Below are positions 1 to 8,079 of a stretch of 39,898 nucleotides of DNA, piece after piece; the first letter of the stretch is position 1, and every line of letters begins with the position of its first letter. The notes beneath the pieces were generated by a model, which did no database searches, had not been told where the DNA came from, and saw nothing but the letters and a program-made list of their open reading frames with translations. The position numbers and the translations under genes are program-made. The stretch is taken from the NCBI GenBank assembly GCA_023383795.1, contig JAHDYJ010000030.1, forward strand, positions 1-39,898, written 5' to 3'. Source of the DNA: Burkholderiales bacterium. Lineage in GTDB: Bacteria; Pseudomonadota; Gammaproteobacteria; Burkholderiales; SG8-39.

Positions 1-878
1 GGCTCGTAGTCGGGCATGAACCGGTGCCCGTCAACGTCCTTCATAAGCCCGCCGTCGCCGCGGCACCCCTCGGTGACGAGGATGCCCGCCGGGAAGATAC
101 CGGTCGGATGGAACTGCACCGCCTCCATGTTGCCGAGCGCTGCCACCCCGGTCTCGAGGGCGATGGCGTGGCCCATGCCCTCGCAGATGACCGCGTTGGT
201 GGTGACGCGATAGAGGCGCCCCGCCCCGCCGGTGGCGATCGCCGTGGCCTGGGCGACGTAGGCGACCAGCTCGCCGGTGATCAGGTTGCGGACGATCGCG
301 CCGTAGCAGCGCGCGCCGTCGTGGATCAGGGCGAGCGCCTCGGTGCGCTCGTGCACCGGGATCGACTCTGCGATCGCCCGATCGGCGACCGCAGTCAGCA
401 TTGCATGCCCGGTGCCGTCGGACACGTAGCAGGTACGCCACTTCTTGGTGCCGCCGAAATCGCGCTGCGCGAGCGTGCCGTGCGCCTCGTCGCGCTCGGT
501 GATCGTGACCTTCTGCCCGTTGATGATGACTTCGCGGTCGCCCCGGCGCACCCGGCTCCATGGCACGCCCCACGCGGCGAGCTCGCGCACCGCCTTCGGC
601 GCGGTGTTGACGAACATCCTGACCACGTCCTGGTCCGCACCCCAGTCGGAACCGCGCACCGTGTCTTCGAAGTGAACGTCCTCGTTGTCGCCCTGCCCCT
701 TGATGACGTTCCCGAGGCTTGCCTGCATGCCCCCCTGCGCCGCCTTGGAGTGCGAGCGCTTCGCCGGGACCAGCGACAGGATGATCGCGTCGTGGCCGCG
801 GCGCTTCGCGCCGATCGCAATGCGCAGGCCCGCGAGGCCGCCGCCGATCACCAGAACGTCGGTGTAGATGACGTTCAT
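1..878 (-). CDS. frdA: Fumarate reductase flavoprotein subunit (3' end beyond window)
   Basis: Catalytic FAD subunit of a quinol:fumarate reductase; it reduces fumarate at the covalently bound flavin. About 292 N-terminal residues are visible. The Rossmann motif [10 protein letters not shown] (residues 10-19) is followed by [11 protein letters not shown], with His43 at the position of the histidine that carries 8-alpha-histidyl FAD in Wolinella FrdA. Further family blocks are [39 protein letters not shown] and TEGCRGDGG. The ATG at 878 overlaps the frdC stop as ATGA, so the two are translationally coupled in the order frdC-frdA as in Wolinella; frdB is expected beyond the window edge. A succinate dehydrogenase is less likely, because sequence blocks and partner are of the Wolinella type. 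The C-terminus lies outside the window. Confidence 0.93.
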   Translation of the reverse strand, partial: MNVIYTDVLVIGGGLAGLRIAIGAKRRGHDAIILSLVPAKRSHSKAAQGGMQASLGNVIKGQGDNEDVHFEDTVRGSDWGADQDVVRMFVNTAPKAVRELAAWGVPWSRVRRGDREVIINGQKVTITERDEAHGTLAQRDFGGTKKWRTCYVSDGTGHAMLTAVADRAIAESIPVHERTEALALIHDGARCYGAIVRNLITGELVAYVAQATAIATGGAGRLYRVTTNAVICEGMGHAIALETGVAALGNMEAVQFHPTGIFPAGILVTEGCRGDGGLMKDVDGHRFMPDYE

Positions 879-1705
879 TTCGGCGCCTCCTTCAGCGACC
901 GATCCAACCAGCGCGGCCACCAGGAGGGCGGCGGGGCCTCGGGCGGGCTGCGCAGCCAGGCAGGGACGTATCTCTCGCCGACCGCGGCCCGGTGCTCGTA
1001 CCCGATCTTCATGTACGCCGCGAGCGTGAGCAGGCCGAGCGCGAGGAAGAACACGGTCACCGCCCACTTCGCCAGCTTGAGCCGCTTGCGGCTCGCGTTC
1101 GCGTCCTTGCCCTCGAGCCAGCCCCACTTCACCGCCAGCCGGTAGAGCCCCACCCCGCCGTGCAGCTCGACGCAGAAGAGCATCACGAGATAGATCGGCC
1201 ACCACCGGCCGCTCCACACGCGGTCGGCCGACTCATAGGGGCCGATATCGCCCGGATGCATGAGCATCTGGTACAGGTGCACCGAGGCGAGGAAGAAGAG
1301 CGCGAACCCGGTGACGGCCTGCACCCACCACAGCGTCGTGTCCTCGTGGGCAAGCAGCTTGCGATGCCCGATGAACATCCGGTATTGACCGTAGTTCGCG
1401 GGGAACTTGCGCATGGCCAGAAACGCGTGCGTGACGAAGAGCGCGAAGACGGCCGCAACGACGCCCGAGACGATGATCGGGAACGCCTTCCCGAAGAAGA
1501 AGTAGCCCTCGAACATCTTCGTGACGATCCACATAGCGTCCTTGCTGATGAGGATCGACGACACGAAGAACATGTGGCCCCACATGAAGAGGCCGAGCGC
1601 GAGCCCCGTGAGGCTCTGTGCGAGATCCATACGCGCCGGCCAGCGACTCTTTCTCGGTTTGTCCACCAGCCCGACGCCTGCAATCACCTCGGCGCCCGTT
1701 CGCAT
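875..1705 (-). CDS. frdC: Fumarate reductase dihaem cytochrome b subunit
   Basis: Membrane anchor of 276 aa that oxidises menaquinol and passes electrons through two b haems to FrdB/FrdA. Five hydrophobic segments are visible. His44, His93, His143 and His182 fall at exactly the residue numbers of the four haem ligands of Wolinella succinogenes FrdC. Glu66 (menaquinol-oxidation site) and Glu180 (E-pathway proton route) are also at identical numbers. The ATG at 1705 is preceded by a strong Shine-Dalgarno sequence, GGAAGGAGGT. The stop overlaps the frdA start as ATGA. An FNR-like palindrome lies about 90 bp upstream. The conserved Glu66 and Glu180 argue for a low-potential quinone (menaquinone or similar) rather than ubiquinone; that inference rests on family knowledge. 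Confidence 0.92.
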   Translation of the reverse strand: MRTGAEVIAGVGLVDKPRKSRWPARMDLAQSLTGLALGLFMWGHMFFVSSILISKDAMWIVTKMFEGYFFFGKAFPIIVSGVVAAVFALFVTHAFLAMRKFPANYGQYRMFIGHRKLLAHEDTTLWWVQAVTGFALFFLASVHLYQMLMHPGDIGPYESADRVWSGRWWPIYLVMLFCVELHGGVGLYRLAVKWGWLEGKDANASRKRLKLAKWAVTVFFLALGLLTLAAYMKIGYEHRAAVGERYVPAWLRSPPEAPPPSWWPRWLDRSLKEAPK

Positions 1706-1759
1706 GCCCGACCTCCTTCCCGGCGGTGCCGCGGTCCGGCGGGCACACGCATGATGAAG

Positions 1760-1801
1760 ATCATCGATGCAGGCGCTAGGCCGCTTCTTGACCTAACTCA
1801 A
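1760..1801 (-). promoter_or_regulatory. FNR/Anr-like class II promoter of frdCA
   Basis: Read on the minus strand, TTGAGTTAGGTCAA (1801-1788) matches the FNR/CRP-family core TTGA-N6-TCAA perfectly in both half-sites. A weak -10 hexamer GATGAT (1765-1760) lies where a class II FNR promoter would place it, putting the palindrome centre about 41 bp upstream of the predicted transcription start near 1753. The first gene downstream is frdC, so oxygen-limited induction is expected. The rest of the 1706-1918 gap holds no gene that I can support. Confidence 0.65.
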
Positions 1802-1918
1802 GCACCGCGTCGCATGCCAATGCGCTGACTTCGCGACCGGCTCGGTGCCCTGGGGCTGGGAAGGATGCGGCGCCCCGCCACGACGCGGCGGAGCCGGACA
1901 ATGCGGACCGGCAGCGAG

Positions 1919-3529
1919 CTAGCGGCTCGCAGGCCCGCCGGGCGGCTGCGCCGGCGCTCCGGCCTCGACGAGCTGCGGCCGCGGCGCAAGCTTGTCGGCC
2001 TCCTCGACCCAGCCCCCGCCGAAGGCCTTGTACACGTTCACGATCTGGGTGTACCGGTCCGCTTGCGCGCGCACCGCCGTGAGCTCGGCGCCGAAGAGCT
2101 CGTTCTCCGCGTAGAGCACTTCGAGATACCCGGCGTAGCCATTGTCGAACTTGAGCCGCGACAGCCGCGCGTACTCGCGCAGCGCCGCCACGCGGCGCGC
2201 CTGCGCCTCGGCCGCGTCGCGCGTCTTGATCGCGCCGACGAGCGCGTCGTTCGTCTCGCGGAACGCGTTGACGATCACCTGCTGGTAGGTGGCGAGCGCC
2301 TCGCGCTCGAAGGCCTCGGCGGTCTGGACCTGGCCCTCGATCGCGCCGAAGGTGAAGACCGGGCCGGCCAGTCCGGCGGCGGCCGTCCACGCCGTCGCAG
2401 GGCCGGTCAGGAAGTCGCCGAATGCCGTGCTGATCGAGCCGAGCACCCCGGTGAGCGAGATGGTCGGGAAGTACAGCGATCGCGCCGCGCCGATGTTCGC
2501 GTTCGCGGCCGCGAGCGTCTGCTCGGCCTGAAGGATATCGGGCCGCCGCTCGAGCAGCGTCGAGGGCAGATCGCCCGGGATGCCGGGCGCCGCGAGCGCG
2601 TCGATCGTCTTGCCGCGCGGGATCGGGCCCGGATTGCGGCCGAGCAGGACCGAGATCAGGTTCTCCTGCGCGGCGATCTGCTGCTCGAGCTGCGGGATCG
2701 CGGCAAGCGCCTGCTGATACTGCGACTCGACCTGCGCGACCTCCACCTGCGACACGACGCCGCCCTTGTAGCGGAGGTCGAAGATCTGCTTCGTCCCGGC
2801 GTAGTTGTCGGCGGTCGCACGTGCGATCTCGAGCTGCCGGTCGAGCGCGCGCAGGACGACGTAGCTCGTCGCGACGCTCGTCACGAGCGACAGCACGACG
2901 CCGCGGCGGCCCTGCTCGCTCGCGTACACCTGCGCCTGCGCGGCCTCGCTCTGGCGCCGCACCCGGCCAAAGAGATCGATCTGCCACTGCGCGCTGAGCG
3001 CGCCCTGGTACAGCGTGTAATAGGGATCGGCCCCGGGCGCGAGTGGCGGCTGTCCGACCCGGCTCGCGCGGTTGCGGCTCGCGTCAAGGCTGTAGCCGAT
3101 CTGCGGATAGAACTGCGAGCGGGTGGTCGTGAGCTGGCCGATGAACTCGTCCACGCGCGCCGCGGCGATCCGCACGTCCCGGTTCTCGCGCAGCGCCTCC
3201 TCGATCAGCTGGTTGAGCGCCGGGTCGCCGAACGCGCTCCACCACTTCGTGTTGGCGACGTCCGCAGCCTTCTCGTAGTCGATCCGCCACTGCGCCGGGA
3301 CGTCGGTCGTCGGGCGGACGTAGTCTGGCCCGACCGCGCAGCCGGCGAGGAGACAAGCCGTGAAAAGCGCGGCAACGCGACGCGGTGTGTTCTTCCCCTC
3401 CTTTTCAAGGAAAGGTGCCCGCGCAGCGGGCGGGGTGGTTCGCGGTGGCCGAACAACCACCCCGGCTGCTTCGCAGCCACCCCTCCTCGAGAAGGAGGGG
3501 ACGAAAGCCGCTGCTCGCAGCCGGCCCAT
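1919..3529 (-). CDS. RND efflux outer-membrane channel lipoprotein (OprM/NodT family)
   Basis: TolC-like outer-membrane exit duct of the pump encoded just upstream. The family N-terminus LLAGCAVGPDYVRP gives a clear lipobox Cys, followed by two outer-membrane-efflux domains of alternating coiled coil and beta strand, about 470 residues after the Cys, which is normal for OprM. The start is odd. No ATG, GTG or TTG occurs in frame within about 40 codons of the lipobox. The ATG at 3529, one base past the pump stop, has a good Shine-Dalgarno sequence (GGGAGGA) but places the Cys at residue 64. The GTG at 3460 places it at residue 41. The extra N-terminus is translated from the palindromic element at 3395-3500. 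Product identity is firm; the exact start is not. Confidence 0.85.
   Translation of the reverse strand: MGRLRAAAFVPSFSRRGGCEAAGVVVRPPRTTPPAARAPFLEKEGKNTPRRVAALFTACLLAGCAVGPDYVRPTTDVPAQWRIDYEKAADVANTKWWSAFGDPALNQLIEEALRENRDVRIAAARVDEFIGQLTTTRSQFYPQIGYSLDASRNRASRVGQPPLAPGADPYYTLYQGALSAQWQIDLFGRVRRQSEAAQAQVYASEQGRRGVVLSLVTSVATSYVVLRALDRQLEIARATADNYAGTKQIFDLRYKGGVVSQVEVAQVESQYQQALAAIPQLEQQIAAQENLISVLLGRNPGPIPRGKTIDALAAPGIPGDLPSTLLERRPDILQAEQTLAAANANIGAARSLYFPTISLTGVLGSISTAFGDFLTGPATAWTAAAGLAGPVFTFGAIEGQVQTAEAFEREALATYQQVIVNAFRETNDALVGAIKTRDAAEAQARRVAALREYARLSRLKFDNGYAGYLEVLYAENELFGAELTAVRAQADRYTQIVNVYKAFGGGWVEEADKLAPRPQLVEAGAPAQPPGGPASR
3395..3500. repeat. 106-bp palindromic element with nested hairpins
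   Basis: The outer arms CCCCTCCTT and AAGGAGGGG are perfect inverted repeats at the two ends. Inside are a GCCCG/CGGGC hairpin, a GGTGGTT/AACCACC pair and a perfect GGCTGC-TTC-GCAGCC hairpin. This is the build of dispersed palindromic intergenic elements seen in many GC-rich proteobacteria. Only this one copy lies in the window. It sits at the junction of the pump and channel genes and overlaps the only plausible start region of the channel gene. Confidence 0.75.
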
Positions 3530-3530
3530 C

Positions 3531-6500
3531 TCAGTCGTCCTCCCGCTTCGCGTGCGGCGCGCTCGTCGCCGCGGCGCCGTGCGCGGCGCCGGCCGCATGC
3601 CGCTTGCCCGCGAACTTCGCGCTCATGCTCTCGAGCAGCCAGAAGAAGAGCGGCGCGAAGAAGATTGCGACCGCGGTCGAGCCGATGATGCCGCCGATCA
3701 CGCCGGTGCCGATTGCGCGCAGGCTGTTCGCGCCTGGTCCGCTCGCGATCGCGAGCGGAACGCACCCGAGGCCGAATGCAAGCGAGGTCATCACGATCGC
3801 CCGAAAGCGCAGGCCGGCCGCCTCGATCGCCGCATCCTTGATCGCCATGCCGTGGCGCACCCGCTCGATCGCGAACTCGCAGATGAGGATCGCGTTCTTC
3901 GCCGAGAGGCCGACGAGCGTGACGAGGCCGACCTGGAAGTACACGTCGTTCTCCAGGCCGCGCGCCCAGGTAAGCAGCAGCGCGCCGAGAATCGCGATCG
4001 GCACCGTCAGCACGACCGCGACCGGCAGCGTCCACTTTTCGAACTGCGCGGCGAGGAGGAGAAACACGACGATCAGGCCGGCGACGAAGGCGATGGCGGA
4101 CGTGCCGCCCGACTCCTTCTCCTGCAGCGCCTGCCCGGCCCATGCGTACGAGAAACCGCCGGGTAGCGTCTCGCGCGCAACCGCTTCCATCGCCGCCAGC
4201 GCCTCGCCCGAGCTGTAGCCCTGCGCCGGGTTGCCCGTGATCTTCACGGCCGGGAACCCGTTGAAGCGCTCGAGGAGCTTCGGCGCGGCGACGTAGCGCA
4301 CCGTGATCAGCGCCGAGAGCGGCACCATGGTGCCGCCCTTGGAGCGGACGTAGACCTTGTTGAAGTCCTCCGGATTGACGCGGTAGTCGGCGTCGGCCTG
4401 CAGCACGACCCACCACACCCGGCTGAACTGGCTGAACTGCCCAGCGATCGACGAGCCGAAGAAGCTCTGCATCGTCTGGAAGGCGTCCTGCACCGGCACG
4501 CCGAGCAGCTCCGCCTTGTTCCGGTCCAGGTCGACGAAGAGCTGCTGCGTCGCGCCGCGGAACGTCGTCGTGACGCCCGCCAGCTCGGGGCGCTGCCGCG
4601 CGGCGGCGAGAAACGCCTGCACCGCCTGGCTGGTGGCCCGCGTGTCGCCCGAGCCGCGGTTCTGGACGTAGAACTCGAACCCGCCGGTCGTCCCCAGGCC
4701 GGGGATCGACGGCGGGTTGATGGCGAGGACGAAACCCTCCTTGAGGGCGGCGAACTGCCGGTTGAGCCGCGGCAGCACGCTGAACGTGAGCTGCGATGGA
4801 TCCGTTCGCACGTCGAACGGCTTCAACGAGGGGAAGAAGACGGCGGCGTTGTTCCGGAACGTGCCGTCGATCAGGCTGTAGCCGTTCACCACCGCGACGT
4901 CTTGCACCGCCGGCTCGGCGGCGAGGATCCTCTCCACTTTCTCGGCCAGCGCGCCGACGTAGCCCTGGCTCGCCGTGTCGGGCGCCTCCACGATGACGAA
5001 GAAATAGCCCTGGTCCTCGTCCGGCACGAAGCTTCCGGGCAGGATGCGGAACATCACGAGGATGCCGGCAATCACGCCGGCGAAGGCAAGGAGCGCGACC
5101 GGCCAGGCCTGGATCAGGCGCGCGGCGCCGCCGACGTAGCCCCTCGTCAGGCGGCCGAAGCCGCGCTCGAACCAGCGGAAGAAGCCCTTCTTCTCCCCGT
5201 GGTGAGCCTTGATGATGATCGCCGCGAGCGCGGGCGAGAGCGTGAGCGCCATCAGCCCGGAGATCACGACCGAGATGGCAATCGTGATCGCGAACTGCTG
5301 GTAGAGCGTCCCGGTGACGCCGCCGAGGAAGGCGACCGGGAGGAACACCGCGACCAGCACCAGCACGATCGAGATCAGCGCGCCGGCGATCTCGCTCATC
5401 GCCCGCTTGGCGGCCTCCAGCGCCCCGAGGCCGTGCTTCGTCATGTTCGTCTCGACGTTCTCGACCACGACGATCGCGTCGTCGACCACCAGGCCGATGG
5501 CGAGGATCATACCGAACATCGTCAGCATGTTGATCGAGAAGCCGAGGAGGTGCATGCCGATGAAGGTGCCGATGATCGACACCGGCACGGCGAGGATCGG
5601 GATGATCGTGGCGCGTAGGCTCTGCAGGAAGAGGAACACCACCAGGACCACCAGCACCACTGCCTCGAAGAAGGTATGCACGACCTTGTCGATCGAGTTC
5701 AGCGTGAAGAGGCTCGTGTCGAGCGTGATCTTGTAGTCGAGGCCGGTCGGGAACTGCCTCTTCAGCTCCTCCATCCGCGCCCGCACCGCCTGCGCGGTCT
5801 CGACAGCGTTGGCGCCCGGCTGCTGGAAGATCCCGATCGTTGTCGCGGTCCTGCCGTTCATGCGGCTCGCGATCGAGTAGTCGCGCTTCGCGAGCTCGAC
5901 CCGCCCGACGTCCTTCACGCGCACGATCGCAGCCCCGGTCTTCGCCGCGCGGACGATGATGTTCTCGAACTCCTCGGGCTTGGTCAGCAGCCCCTGCGCG
6001 GTGACGACGAAGGTCTGCTGCACACCCTGCGGCGTCGGCTGCGCCCCGATCTGGCCGATGCCGAAGGTCTGGTTCTGGCTCTGGATCGCGTTCGCCACCT
6101 CCTGCACCGAGATGCCGAGCTGCGCCATCCGGTCGGGGCGCAGCCACACGCGCATGGCGATGTCGGGCAGGCCGAACACCTGCGCGCGGTTGGCTCCGGG
6201 GACGCGCTTCAGCTCCTCAAGCACGTACAGGTTGGTGTAGTTGTCGATGTAGGTCGCGTCGTACCGGTCGTCGGGCGAGAATACGGAGAGGATCATCATG
6301 ATGCTCGAGGACTTCTTCTCGACCGTGACGCCCTGCTGCGAAACGACCTGGGGAACGAGCGGCAGCGCCTGGCTCACGCGGTTCTGCACGTTCACCTGGT
6401 TGATGTCCGGGTCGCTGCCCGGCTTGAAGACCACGCTGATCGAGACGTTGCCGGAGGACGAGCTGACCGAATTGAAGTAGAGCAGGTTGTCGATGCCGTT

Positions 6501-6710
6501 GATCTGCGCCTCGATCGGCGCCGCGACGGTGTTCGCGATCACCTCGGCGGTGGCGCCCGGGTAGCGCGCATCGACGGTCACCTGCGGCGGCGCGAGCTCC
6601 GGATATTGCGCGATCGGCGCAACCCACATCGCCACCGCGCCGCCGAGCACGATCAGGATCGAGATGACCGACGAGAGGATCGGCCGGTCGATGAAGAAGT
6701 GGGTGAACAC
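3531..6710 (-). CDS. RND multidrug efflux pump, inner-membrane HAE1 transporter (AcrB/MexB family)
   Basis: Proton-driven trimeric drug pump of 1059 aa, the usual AcrB length. The N-terminus FFIDRPILSSVISI is the family TM1. The proton-relay aspartates are present in TM4 (GLVVDDAIVVVENVE, Asp410-Asp411, equivalent to AcrB D407/D408). The TM10 lysine is present in GLSAKNAIL (Lys938, equivalent to K940). Two large periplasmic loops and twelve TM segments can be followed. The start is GTG (6708-6710). It lies between adaptor and channel genes, giving the standard adaptor-pump-channel order, and the channel start follows its stop by one base. The substrate cannot be inferred from sequence. Confidence 0.95.
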   Translation of the reverse strand: MFTHFFIDRPILSSVISILIVLGGAVAMWVAPIAQYPELAPPQVTVDARYPGATAEVIANTVAAPIEAQINGIDNLLYFNSVSSSSGNVSISVVFKPGSDPDINQVNVQNRVSQALPLVPQVVSQQGVTVEKKSSSIMMILSVFSPDDRYDATYIDNYTNLYVLEELKRVPGANRAQVFGLPDIAMRVWLRPDRMAQLGISVQEVANAIQSQNQTFGIGQIGAQPTPQGVQQTFVVTAQGLLTKPEEFENIIVRAAKTGAAIVRVKDVGRVELAKRDYSIASRMNGRTATTIGIFQQPGANAVETAQAVRARMEELKRQFPTGLDYKITLDTSLFTLNSIDKVVHTFFEAVVLVVLVVFLFLQSLRATIIPILAVPVSIIGTFIGMHLLGFSINMLTMFGMILAIGLVVDDAIVVVENVETNMTKHGLGALEAAKRAMSEIAGALISIVLVLVAVFLPVAFLGGVTGTLYQQFAITIAISVVISGLMALTLSPALAAIIIKAHHGEKKGFFRWFERGFGRLTRGYVGGAARLIQAWPVALLAFAGVIAGILVMFRILPGSFVPDEDQGYFFVIVEAPDTASQGYVGALAEKVERILAAEPAVQDVAVVNGYSLIDGTFRNNAAVFFPSLKPFDVRTDPSQLTFSVLPRLNRQFAALKEGFVLAINPPSIPGLGTTGGFEFYVQNRGSGDTRATSQAVQAFLAAARQRPELAGVTTTFRGATQQLFVDLDRNKAELLGVPVQDAFQTMQSFFGSSIAGQFSQFSRVWWVVLQADADYRVNPEDFNKVYVRSKGGTMVPLSALITVRYVAAPKLLERFNGFPAVKITGNPAQGYSSGEALAAMEAVARETLPGGFSYAWAGQALQEKESGGTSAIAFVAGLIVVFLLLAAQFEKWTLPVAVVLTVPIAILGALLLTWARGLENDVYFQVGLVTLVGLSAKNAILICEFAIERVRHGMAIKDAAIEAAGLRFRAIVMTSLAFGLGCVPLAIASGPGANSLRAIGTGVIGGIIGSTAVAIFFAPLFFWLLESMSAKFAGKRHAAGAAHGAAATSAPHAKREDD

Positions 6711-6744
6711 GGATCTTCGCGGGGATCGAGCTTGAGGATCGGCC

Positions 6745-6759
6745 GGGGGCTTTGCCCCC
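6745..6759. repeat. Short perfect hairpin in the adaptor-pump gap
   Basis: GGGGGC-TTT-GCCCCC forms a six-pair stem with a three-base loop in the 63-bp gap between the adaptor stop and the pump GTG. No U-tract follows on either strand, so it is unlikely to be an intrinsic terminator. It could tune the expression ratio or stabilise the mRNA. Confidence 0.5.
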
Positions 6760-6773
6760 TCCTCTTCTGTCGC

Positions 6774-7955
6774 CTACTTCTTCGCCGAGCCGGCCTTCGG
6801 GGCGCCCTTCGCCGCTTCGGCGGCTGCGCCCGGCTCGACGATCTTCACCGGATGACCCGGCACGACGCGGAGCACACCATCGACCACCACGCGGTCGCCG
6901 GCATGCAGCCCGGACACGATGACGATCTCCTTCGCGCCGTAGTAGTCGCCGACGATCACCGGCCGCAGTTCCGCGGTGCCGTCGTCCTTGACCACGTACA
7001 CGAGGTGGCCGTTCGATCCCTGCTGGACGGCGAGCTGCGGCACGACGATCGCGTTCGGCCGGACCGCGCCGTGAACGGTGGCGGTCACGAACATCCCGGG
7101 GCGCAGGTCGTGCTTCGGGTTCGGGATGACCGCGCGCACCAGGAACGTGCCTGTATCCTGGCTGAACGACGGATCGGCGAAGCTGATCCTGCCCTTCTGC
7201 GGATAGGGCGTGCCGTCGGGCAGCGTGAGCTCGACGTCGTACGCCTCGTCCTTCGGCGGGATCACCAGGCCCTTGCCGATCAGCTCGCGGTTTCGCGTCA
7301 CCTGGTTCTGTGAGACGCTGAAGTTCACCCAGATGGGGTCGAGCGCCGCCACGTAGGTCAGCTTCGCCTCGGGCGAGAGCGAGTTGACGTAGGCGCCCTC
7401 GCGCACCGTGGCGCGGCTCGCCACGCCGTTCACCGGCGAGCGGATGGTCGCGTAGCCAAGATTGAGCTCGGCCTCCTTGACCTTGGCCTGCGCCGCGTAC
7501 ACCGCGGCGGCCGCCGAATCGAACTCGCCCTGCGCGCGATCGAGGTCGGACTGCGAGAGCGCGTTCTGCGCGGCGAGCGGCTTCACCCGGTCGAGCGTCG
7601 CGCGCGCGGTCGTGAAGCGCGCCTGCTGCGCCTGCAGCTCGCCCCTCGCCCCGTCGAGCTGCGCCTGGAACGGCTTCGGGTCGAGCTCGAAGAGCACCTG
7701 GCCTTGCTTCACCACCTCGCCCTCCCGGTACGCGATGCGATCGAGAAAGCCGGAAACGCGCGCGAGGATGTCCACCTGCCGGGAGCTCTCGGTCTGCGCG
7801 ACGAAGGTCGCCGTATAGGGCACCGTCTGCGGCGTGACCGTCACGACCGACACCAGCGGCGGCGGGCGTTGCGGCGGCGGCGGCTCCTTGGAGCACGCTG
7901 CGAGGCCGACCGCGAGAGCCGCGACGGCCGAGAACACCACGGCTCGCTCGACCAT
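6774..7955 (-). CDS. RND efflux periplasmic adaptor lipoprotein (AcrA/MexA family)
   Basis: Membrane-fusion protein linking pump and channel, 393 aa. The lipobox is VGLAACSK with Cys21. Next come the barrel-sandwich half-motif (VDILARVSGFLDRI), a coiled-coil hairpin (about residues 90-165), the second half-motif (TIRSPVNGVASR), the beta-barrel and a C-terminal membrane-proximal domain. The tail is Ala/Lys-rich. I chose the ATG at 7955 because it puts the lipobox at a normal distance; longer in-frame starts lie before a normal signal peptide. First gene of the efflux operon. Confidence 0.92.
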   Translation of the reverse strand: MVERAVVFSAVAALAVGLAACSKEPPPPQRPPPLVSVVTVTPQTVPYTATFVAQTESSRQVDILARVSGFLDRIAYREGEVVKQGQVLFELDPKPFQAQLDGARGELQAQQARFTTARATLDRVKPLAAQNALSQSDLDRAQGEFDSAAAAVYAAQAKVKEAELNLGYATIRSPVNGVASRATVREGAYVNSLSPEAKLTYVAALDPIWVNFSVSQNQVTRNRELIGKGLVIPPKDEAYDVELTLPDGTPYPQKGRISFADPSFSQDTGTFLVRAVIPNPKHDLRPGMFVTATVHGAVRPNAIVVPQLAVQQGSNGHLVYVVKDDGTAELRPVIVGDYYGAKEIVIVSGLHAGDRVVVDGVLRVVPGHPVKIVEPGAAAEAAKGAPKAGSAKK

Positions 7956-7959
7956 GCAG

Positions 7960-7995
7960 TGAACGTTCAAGTGGGTCGCCACCTTGTTTCCAAGG
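7960..7995. promoter_or_regulatory. Two palindromes upstream of the efflux operon (candidate operators)
   Basis: TGAACGTTCA (7960-7969) is a perfect 10-bp palindrome five bases before the adaptor ATG. CCTTG-TTTC-CAAGG (7982-7995) is a second inverted repeat. TetR-type repressors of RND pumps often bind such sites, but no regulator gene lies next to this operon, so any regulator would act in trans. The remainder of the 7956-8079 gap shows nothing else I can support. Confidence 0.35.
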
Positions 7996-8079
7996 CTGGG
8001 GCGCCCGCGGGAGCGGGCAGGGGAGCCGTGATGGTACCACCGCTCAAGGACGCAATCCCCGCGTCGCACGCTCGGCACG

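Noticed and set aside
24..1145. A 373-residue plus-strand open frame at the left edge
   Set aside because: Antisense to frdA/frdC, whose residue-level match to Wolinella fumarate reductase is decisive.
3395..3500. Insertion sequence or MITE end pair
   Set aside because: No transposase, no clear target-site duplication by eye, and nested hairpins fit a palindromic repeat element better; a genome-wide copy search would decide.
3205..6147. A 980-residue open frame on the minus strand overlapping the RND pump
   Set aside because: Arg/Ala/Gly-rich translation with no domain; a shadow frame of the high-GC pump gene, which has intact family motifs.
6745..6759. Intrinsic terminator inside the efflux operon
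   Set aside because: A stem is present but there is no U-tract on either strand, and the downstream pump must be expressed with the adaptor.
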